A DNA stretch of 64,000 nucleotides, from NCBI GenBank assembly GCA_033239525.1, contig BSYO01000033.1, positions 9,601,501-9,665,500 of the forward strand. The letters run 5' to 3'. Position 1 is the stretch's first letter. Every line of letters starts with the position of its first letter. The DNA is from Nepenthes gracilis. Taxonomy: Eukaryota; Streptophyta; Magnoliopsida; Caryophyllales; Nepenthaceae. Positions 55,786 to 64,000 of the stretch are shown piece after piece. Position numbers and translations under genes: made by a program. A model generated the notes under the pieces. It saw only the letters and a list, made by a program, of their open reading frames with translations. It was not told where the DNA came from and did not search any database.

Positions 55786-58700
55786 TTCTTCCCTTCTTAC
55801 AAAAATTTTCGCCTTGAAATTTACACATCTCGATCTTGACCTCAATTATCATACTATGATAATATTCTTCTGAACTTCATATTCAGTCTTTTTAATGGAC
55901 TTCCTCGATCAATTGATTTCTTCAAATCATATCCTCAACAAATAGGATATTCTTCTAAACTTGTCCTCAAGATCCCTTAACACTTTTTTGACTTGAAAAT
56001 TTCTCGAAAGCATAATGATCAATGAAAACATCTTATTCCTCTGCGCCAAATTATTCTTATCCCAAAAATCAAAAACACAATCTTAACCTAAAATACTTTC
56101 GTCGATCAAAATGATTACAACCCTAACACATACAAATGATCATTTGCGTAACCCATATTATATCCATCCATCAAATTCAGAAATAAGGTCAATCTGAAGG
56201 CTATTTCATTAATATGCTGAAAAACTTCGAATATCTCAATAAAATCTTACTCCAAAATATTCTTCTCTTTAAGAAGCTTCCAGAAATATCTGACCACTCT
56301 CCTCGAACTTCTAACCAGTTTGCAAAACTGATCTCCTACTTCAATCGTCTAATCAAATTTTATAATCGATAGCCATAAGTCCACACGCTTCTGCTGCACT
56401 ACTCTGATCGATTCATCAGTCTCAAATTAAATCAAAAGTCTCGACAATATGCCAACGACCAATCTCTAGAATAACTTCCTAATAGGCAAGCGATATACCG
56501 ACTTCATCAACTCCACCATCAACTGCCTCAAATCTTGGCAAACAATGATAAGTCTTCGTCAACTAAACCATAATCAACTAGCTTAACATTATCTAAATTA
56601 TCATCAAAATCATTTGTTGTTTGAGGCAGACCCGAACCAAAATCTTGAAAGCTTCTTCCTTTAGGATGAAACACATTATTGACTCACCACTCTACTAGGA
56701 GGAGAATCTTCAATGTTTTCTTCGAACACAAATCATTCCAACTCAACCATAGATGTTGATGACCTCAATTGCTCCTAAATTTCTATCCAATTAACTTTTG
56801 AGCTTTCATTTAATCAGCTTTTGATCTTTCATCCAATTAGCCGAGACTAATGAGATAATTCTCGATAGAATACTTCCTCTCAAATGTATAATGGGAAAAG
56901 TACTTATACCATAAACTCGAGGTTACTAGCTCGATCGCGTCCAACTTCATGATGGCTCATCCAAAAGGAAGTTTATCTCTCATCATCATAAAAGCGTCTC
57001 CCACAAATAGGATCTTAGTTCAAAATCCAATCCTACAGCCAAGAGAGAAAATCCCTTTGGCCCGAACTTCTATTGGCATCATCGTCTTAACACTTGCATG
57101 CAAAATTCTCCAAATTACGCCGCATCCAAAACTCGTCTTAGACAAGGCACCTGATATGCAAAATCCAAATATATTTAAATCTTTTGTAGAAGCCTTATTG
57201 AGTGCTACCAATCCTTCTGATCCATTAGGGATCGATAAAACTGATGCCGATGACACTCTAATCCTCATGAAACTTCCAACAATTTTCTCATCAAAATCAA
57301 CCAAGTCTAAGAAACTCCACATTCTCGCGACCTTAGTCCGTCATTCTTTTTTTTTTTTACCACAGCCTTTTGCTCCTTCAGATTGTCGAATATCACCTTA
57401 AGAAACATATGACCCAAAATAATGCCTTCTCTAACCATAATTTACACTCTTCAAAATTCTTCAAATGATTTAAAACATCATTAACAAAATTACCACAATT
57501 AACCCAAATACGGTCTAAATTTAAATCGATAATATTCATAAAAGATGCTAAAATATTTGACAACCCAAAAGCACCATCAAAACTTTACAATAGCCACACC
57601 TTAACCTGAAAGCTGTCCTATGCACATCCTCCGACAAAATCCTCAATTAAAGATACCTCAAGCACAGCTCAATCTTAGAGAAAACCCAAATTTTTTCAAA
57701 TGGATCCAACAAATCCTCGATTCTAGAGAGCTGATACATATTCAATTCTCAAATAATCCAACCATCAATCTATCAATCCATCTTTCTTCACTAGAGAGCA
57801 CTAAAGCACCCCACGCCAAGACACTCAGCTAAACAAAACCTTTCACAAACAGATTCTGTAATTGTTATTTCAATTTCTTCAACTCAAACAGGATCACCCC
57901 ATATGGAACCTTCGAAATAGGCATAAATTCAAGCACAACATCTAAAAAAAATTTGATCTCCTCATTTGAGAACAATGCAAACCGAACATTTGGAAAAACA
58001 TCTTCAGACTCGCAATTTGCCAAAATGTCTTCAATGGACACAAAATAACTCCCAAATGTGACCATATATATGAAATGAGATTAGCACCCATCTTTTAGCA
58101 GATGACTTACAAGGAATGCCAAAATCAATTCTTAAGCTTTCTAATTGATTCTTTATTAGAACTCCGAGGACTCATATCCCGAAATATAGAATAGAATGGT
58201 ATTACCAAAATAGCCTTCCACGACTGAAGATCAGGCTCTAACTTCATGAACTGAAACTGCAAACGTTTCTCCTAGAATCGTCTGTCTCCTATCTGGATGT
58301 TTAGAATCCAGATGCATGGAATTTGAACGATCCTCTGACAATTGGCCTGCCTGGCTGCAATTGAAGCAAACTCCATTTCTGACGAAGCAAACCCGCCTCG
58401 TGTACTTTTTCCAGCTAAACTTGCAGGCGGATCTTGCAAACTGGAATTTCAGGGAAGAAAACTTTGTTTCACCTGACTTTCCTTTAGCTTGTTCTTTGGA
58501 GGATAAACGAATCCTTCCTTCGAGCTCTGACTCCAATACTTTGATTTCTTCTAGAAATGCTTCTCCTGAAACTGTTCCTACTCGATCAACAAAATTTGCT
58601 CCAACTCCTCGCCATAAGTCAAAAGTCGGAATAGTACCGATTGCTTCCAAATTGAATCTTGAAATCGTCAACTACTATCATGCTTTAATAATTCTTTTAA

Positions 58701-59569
58701 ATTCTTCAACATCTTCCTGAGTATTGCTTTAGAAAACTGAACCACGAACTCTTTGTCCTTCGATTCTTCAACGATGAAAGATTTGCGGGGAAGATTATCC
58801 ACCCGATTGTAGCGACAAGAGGGAATAGACAACCCTTGAGTCTTCCTCTTACTCTAGCCGTAGCTTCGAACCTTTACACGATCAGCATTTTTGCTGCCAA
58901 CAAAATCACACTTACACTTCATTGTCCTAACTTCTGGCGGAGGTTATCCACCAAGACTCCACAACTTCTCTTACAAAGAGAAATAAGTTGACTTGACATG
59001 ACCTTCTTCATCTTTATCTGCGGCTTCCAATCTTGAAGAATCTTCATTTTCTTAATTGAACACAACGATCACTTCTTCCTTTGCACATGTTCCATCCTTG
59101 TGTAGAATCACGCCAATCTTCTCTACCAACCAAAATCTCTTTCTACTCTATGAGATTTCGGACCAGCTCCAATTCCATCACCTGATTTTCTGCCGACCAA
59201 AATTTCCTTCTACTCCACGAGATTTCGGGCCAGCTTCATCCCAAACCAATACTCTTCCAAAATCACAAAATCCAATAAAATCTCCACATATTATAGAAAC
59301 CAAACAAAATTTTAATTTAATTACTATATCAAGCCATACATTATGTCACCTGTACAACTCATCATTATTAGATCATTAATCCTTCCAATCCATACCCAAA
59401 CTTCTACGACTCGACTTCCTGATTCAAACCCAAACCACCACAACTTAAATTTTTTTTCTTTTAATTATCAACCAAAGGCAATACGTATCATACCCAAATG
59501 TTCAGCCAATTATTTATCCAAAATAACCCAAAGTACCTCTCCTTACGACTTTTTTTCTGATACCAATTC
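55786..59569 (-). pseudogene. Decayed gypsy gag-pol interior of the second element
   Basis: On the minus strand CFNCSQAGQLSEDRS (about 58320-58365) is a gag zinc knuckle with the histidine and last cysteine replaced (Q and R). At 57865-58065 the reading EDVFPNVRFALFSNEEIKFF then PISKVPYGVILFELKKLK matches the linker between protease and RT of plant gypsy elements. The protease core between them is not clear, and RT motifs and integrase could not be located. The rest (55800-57800) has no recognised domain, but parts are shared with the other element. It cannot encode functional proteins. Confidence 0.75.
59557..59566 (-). other. Primer binding site, tRNA-iMet type
   Basis: TCTGATACCA, complement of TGGTATCAGA, three bases inside the right LTR, as in the 14041-22504 element. 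Confidence 0.85.
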
Positions 59570-60251
59570 CGTCATGAATCCAAACCAAGCAGGTTGATTA
59601 AATAATTAATTATAATTCCTAAAATTTAAAATCTCAAATAGTTTAAACAAATAATACTAAATCTCAAAGTTTGGGGGTGACAAACGAAAATACACAAGAC
59701 CCAACAAATCAAAAATTTACACAGAACCTCATCAGACAACCGTCTGGATCAAATAAATACGACATGCTTTACCATCATCATAAGGGAGGTAATAACCAGA
59801 CCGAAAAATCAGAATCAAATATAACACAATATTCAAACTAATTTTGAAATATAACAATAAGCCTATGTCAGGCCAATTCCTTAATCCAAGAGCACCAAAT
59901 ACCAATTTAAGCCATATTAAAACTCAAATTTACCAAATCGGATGAATAGCTGACTGATCACATCCATACTCCTACAACGCATCGGAATCTTTCATTCTGA
60001 AGGGATAAAATAGGAAAAGTGAGCCTAATACTCAACAAGTATCATATTTAAACAAAGGCGTTTAATAAATCAGATGGAAGGTCAAATGGATGAAAATCCA
60101 GTCAAATTATGAAATAAATTCAAATCACAGATAAGACAAATTCAATAGAAATTCACGATCCAAATTTTCAAATTCAATGGTAGTCTCGTACTCAAATCAA
60201 CTATCTAAATCCAAAGAAATATCTAAATTTTAAAAATAGTCCTCACTGGGA

Positions 60252-60291
60252 TGTATATATAAATAAATATATATATATATATATATATATA
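60252..60291. repeat. AT microsatellite
   Basis: Nearly pure TA dinucleotide run inside the LTR. Confidence 0.9.
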
Positions 60292-60338
60292 ACAAAAACA
60301 GAGGTGATCTGGATCAATTTCACAGTCGATGTCCAACC

Positions 60339-60400
60339 CGAGTTCGAGTTCGAGTCTGAGTCCAAGTCTAAGTCCGAGTCCGAGTCCAAGTCTGAGTCCA
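60339..60400. repeat. CGAGTC/CAAGTC hexanucleotide repeat
   Basis: About ten six-base units (CGAGTT, CGAGTC, CAAGTC, TGAGTC). On the minus strand one frame reads as a DSDSDLDS-like low-complexity run; this is a repeat effect, not a gene. Confidence 0.85.
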
Positions 60401-61936
60401 AATTTGAGGCCTGATCAGCTTGTGATCCGGCATAGAATCTAATAGTTAGATAATCTAATAGTGTGCGCAGAAGCCGAAATAGTATCATGACAGATATTTC
60501 AAAGGTCCGGATCAAAACATATAATAAAAATCATTGTATGAGACATACCAAGGCCCAACTATGGGCAAAATCGATAAAACTCAAATCCAAGTCTAAAAAT
60601 CCATATCCAAATCAAAGTCCAACACCAATCAATATAAAAATACAATTTATGTATCAAATTTGTGTTCTGATTATTTAAAAACTAACTTGAAAAAGGGTTA
60701 CATAAAGTCCCGGTAATCTTGGGGAAAATCAAATGCATATTAGGCTAATAAATATGGGCACTCATGTACTTTATACCGATGGTTAAGGTTACTCACTATT
60801 ATTTGTCACCGCGACCTTGGGTGCAATCCTCAAGTTTATTAGATATATTAGGACATCTAAATATATTCTAAGGTCAAATCAAATTATCCAAATGGAAAGG
60901 GTCACTACTCCAAACCTTTCCTACTGGCGGAAAGGGATTTCTAAATAAATCTCTCCGTCAAAAGCTGGTCAGAGTGTCCAATTTTCAAATCAAAATATGG
61001 TGACCATAACCAGACACGTGCATGTAATTACACGGCCTATACAAAGTTTCATATTTATTTTCATAGAATATTCTAATATAAAAATTATACAAAGTCCAAT
61101 AAATTTTTTGGGCTTCCAGAAAAATATAAAATCCTCCAAAAATTATAAAATCCATATCAAATTCCACAAAATCAGTCATTAAATTACACATGCATGTTCA
61201 GAATAAATAAAAAAGATGTACAAAATACATGTATGTTAGTAAAAAGTTGAAATGGTGTCTAAAATAAATTATAAATTAAATTAGACCAAAGATGGGGTTT
61301 ATAGATACTTGCATTGACCTTATATTTTACAGATTTGAAAAAAGGATGCCTTGAAGCATCGAAACGGCACCATTTCTCTCACTTTTGTGCGTGACCCACA
61401 ACAAGCCTCTCTCTCTCTCCTCGGCGAAGCTTCCACACGCAGCTGCCACCGCTCAACATCGTCGGCCGACTTGCCGCCACATCGACCTACCACTGCCAAC
61501 TTTCCCAGTGTCATCCTTTCGACGCCAATGCCGTTTGATCTGTCGCAGGACTCATTCTCTCTCTCTCTCTTTCTTGTGGCTTCCGTGCTGCTCACCCACA
61601 GCATCGCCAATCACCAGCGAACCACCATTGGCCGCCTTCGACCGCCATCGCTGCATCTCCACCGTGCGCTGCCATCGATGCCGTTGCTAACACCCGTCAA
61701 CAGCCTCTTCGATGGCTTCTCCTCACCGACACTGCCACCGAACAAACATCCAGCCACCGACAACCACCATCACCTCACCGTCCTCGTTGCACTTCACCAT
61801 CGCCGTTGCTATCATCGGTCGACTCTCTCCTTCGCAAGGCTGTCGTCTCCCTCTTCTCATGCAAACCCTCTCTCTCCCCGATTCTTATCCTCTTCCACTG
61901 TTATCCTCTTTTTTTTTCCTTTTCTTTTTTTCTTTT

Positions 61937-62030
61937 ATATATTATATTATATTATATTATATTATATTATATTATATTATATTATATTATATTATATTAT
62001 ATTATATTATACTATATTATTATTATATAT
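61937..62030. repeat. ATTAT pentanucleotide array
   Basis: About 18 units of ATTAT in the right LTR. The truncated left LTR has a shorter, irregular form at 55545-55590, so the array expanded or shrank after insertion. Confidence 0.92.
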
Positions 62031-62204
62031 ATTTATTTATTTTAAATAAATTCAGGCGATAGACGGCGTACCTCGGGCACCAACCCAACTTGTCCAAATA
62101 TCCTTTCAAAGTTTATAATATTTAATAAATTTTTGGCATGTCCAAATTGTCCAAAAATTAAAATTAATATTAAATTAATCAAAATAAAAATTTGGGATAT
62201 TACA

Positions 62205-62657
62205 TATATTCTTCTTTATAGATGGGAATAAATATCACTTTCTTTTACTACCCATAGATAATAGGTACAATCTTCAAGCCTATCTGAATATATTAGTTTT
62301 ATTTAATTTCTTATGATTACTCTCATAAAAATATAAATAAGAGAGGATCCCTATATCACATGTCAAAAACATTTTCTATTTGGAAGAAAAGTATGAAACC
62401 TCTACTCGAAAATGTCAAATACAAAACTTTTCACCATGAAAAAAGGTACACATATCAAATCAAATATACAAAATTAAAGTCTAACCCGAAGCACATGCAT
62501 GAATACGATATGTAAGGCCCACATGCAAGTTTTCATAACTTTTTCTTTATAAATATTCTTATATATAAATATGATATCTCAAAATATTTATCTATTCTTA
62601 CAAAATAAGTAAAAATCCTCAAATAATAACAAACTTGAGCAAAATTTCAAAATATTA
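62205..62657 (-). repeat. Fragment of a related LTR, minus sense
   Basis: TTTTACTACCC, CTGAATATATTAGTTTT and the following bases match the mid-LTR region of the two gypsy-derived elements (for example 15086-15180). It lies between two other LTRs and is probably the target into which they inserted. Confidence 0.6.
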
Positions 62658-64000
62658 TGTAATATTTTGAATCCTCATTTGGATTATTTTTAATATTAAT
62701 TAAATTTTGGATAATTTGAGTATGGTAAAAATTATTTAAATATTATAAAATTTTAAAAAATATTTGGATAAGTTGGACTAGCGCCTGAAGTATGCCCATA
62801 CTGTTACATGAGTATCGATTTGGATTATGAAATAAAAAGAAAGGAAAATAGAAATATGTATATATATTTAAAAAAAGAAATAAAAAGGAAAAATAGAGGC
62901 AATGGAACATCGGTGATAGAGAAGAGAAGTAGGAAAATGAGTGGAAGGGAAAGTGGCATGCGGGAGGTAACGACCGTCCACTGGCCAGAGAATCAACACT
63001 GGGAATGGAAGCCCAATGAAGCCCTCTCTGTGATTTTATGTGTTGGTGCAAATTGAATGAGGAAGGCGTGAGCGACCAAAGGGTTTGCATGAGGAGAGAC
63101 GGGGTAGCAGTGACTCACAACAGAGAAAGAGAACGCCAGGAAGGTCGGCGGTGGCTAGCTAATCAGTGCGGCAGTGGCAAGCCGGCTACAGCTGTACGAG
63201 GCAGCGGCTGGAAGAGAAGCTGTGCAGAGAAGAGAAAATGGTAGAGGCGTAGGTTTTAGGTGAAGTAAGAGAGAGAAGGCCTGATTCTAGTGTTTTGGGG
63301 CAGCCTTTCTTTAGATCTGTGAAGTATAAGGTTAATACAAGTATTTGTAACCCCTATTCTTGGTCTGATTTCATACATGATATATTTTGGATACTATTTA
63401 GATTTTTTACTAACATATATATATTTTTATACACCTGATTTGTTTATTCTAGATATACATCTATAACTCATTGGCACATTTTGAGATTTTTGGTTCAGGC
63501 TTTATAATTTTGGAGGATTTAATATTTTTCTAAAATCCTGAATAATTTATTGGACATTATTTATATTTATATCAGTATGTGTATATGAAAATGTGTATGA
63601 AATTTGCATAAACCGTGCATTTTCACATGTATGTATTGGATTGTGGTTATTACATTTGGATATGTTATTAGATATTTTGACCAGCTTCCAATAAGAAGAT
63701 TTATTATTTAGAAATTCCTTTTCACCAGTAGGAAAGGTTTGGAATTGTGACCCTTGTCAATTGAATGATTTGATTTAACCTTATAATATATTCGGATATC
63801 CTAATATATCTGACAAGTTTGAGGATTGCATCCAAAACCGCAAGTGGTAAAATATAGTGAGCAAACTTACCCATGGGAGACAAAGTATGGCCAAGTATAT
63901 TAGCCTAATTTACATTTGATGTTGCCTAAGGTTATTGGGAGTATATGTAACCCTTCCTCAAATTAGTCTTTAAATACTTTGAACTCAAATTTGATGCATG
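62658..64000 (+). repeat. LTR of the same superfamily, plus sense, cut by the window edge
   Basis: It starts TGTAATATTTTGAATCC, like the complement of the right end of the 59570-62204 LTR, and follows the same plan inverted: GCGCCTGAAGTATGCCC (62789), GC-richer block (63040-63260), decayed donor region TTAATACAAGTATTTG (63333), CCTAATATATCTGAC (63800) and the GAGGATTGCATCC box. The interior, if any, lies beyond base 64000. Confidence 0.78.

Larger units (their letters stand above)
55376..62204 (-). mobile_element. Second gypsy-derived LTR element, minus-oriented, left LTR truncated
   Basis: The right (5') LTR is complete at 59570-62204. The left (3') LTR keeps only its last 410 bases in plus coordinates (55376-55785). 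The PBS complement TCTGATACCA is at 59557-59566, and a purine-tract complement starts at 55786. The interior has gag, protease-RT linker and other decayed parts. It is related to the 14041-22504 element: same PBS, same LTR plan, and matching non-domain stretches (56270-56760 versus 16915-17260). A deletion that also removed the 3' end of LINE-C explains the truncated LTR. Confidence 0.85.
59570..62204 (-). repeat. 5' LTR (right) of the second element
   Basis: The plus reading runs from CGTCATGAATCC (first T mutated) to GGGATATTACA. It contains a hexanucleotide repeat (60339-60400), an AT-run, a GC-rich block (61400-61860) and a TTATA run. Intron-like donor and acceptor complements lie at 61305-61312 and 59997-60002, the places expected from the other family. 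Confidence 0.88.

Noticed and set aside
56949..57401. 150-codon plus-strand frame
   Set aside because: Lies antisense within the decayed interior of a gypsy-derived element, with no known domain and T-run low complexity at its end.
60243..60515. 90-codon frame with aspartate-serine repeats
   Set aside because: Caused by the hexanucleotide microsatellite in an LTR.

Overview
The window reads as transposable-element-rich heterochromatin of a flowering plant. It holds Ty3/gypsy LTR retrotransposons with tRNA-iMet type primer binding sites, L1-type LINEs whose ORF1 carries a DUF4283 domain and whose ORF2 carries endonuclease, reverse transcriptase and zf-RVT domains, AT-rich DNA and degenerate minisatellites. 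I see no convincing intact host gene, no tRNA or rRNA gene and no CRISPR array. The species cannot be named from the sequence. Almost every coding stretch is a frameshifted or truncated relic.

Layout. 1-1340: minus-strand gypsy gag/protease/RT relic. 1341-8290: AT-rich LTR-like DNA carrying three LINE-type insertions (1978-3110, 4412-6646, 6921-7219). 8290-11311: minus-strand LINE-B with ORF1 but no ORF2. 11690-24884: plus-strand LINE-A, also ORF1 only, split by a complete minus-strand gypsy-derived element (14041-22504, two LTRs of about 2.5 kb, 5-bp target duplication) and by a LINE 3' fragment (22756-24220). 24886-33654: an old gypsy LTR split by nested LINE insertions: 25155-25464; X at 25503-31779, which contains Z (26353-30085), which contains W (28261-29234); and Y at 31796-32793. 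33655-35453: gypsy RNase H/integrase relic. 35454-36581: another LTR. 36791-38560: plus-strand LINE-D ORF1 remnant with a nested tail. 38572-41388: LTR-like DNA with another LINE insertion and minisatellites. 41389-49735: LINE-E on the minus strand, the only element here with ORF1 and ORF2, but broken. 49736-52620: LINE tails and minisatellites. 52621-55375: plus-strand LINE-C, ORF1 only. 55376-62204: second gypsy-derived element, minus strand. 62205-64000: LTR pieces of the same superfamily in both orientations.

The LINE-derived insertions share one 3' end: on the sense strand a short G/C hairpin, then a 10-15 bp stem-loop with a conserved loop and a variable but paired stem, then an A/T-rich spacer, the terminal ACTTACC and poly(A). 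Many are flanked by 9-17 bp target duplications, and two are only 16-18 bp long. ORF1 proteins of three ORF2-less elements share a C-terminal motif that the ORF2-bearing LINE-E lacks. This suggests a family of ORF1-only elements mobilised in trans. A second recurring signal is a set of intron-like signals inside several gypsy LTRs.
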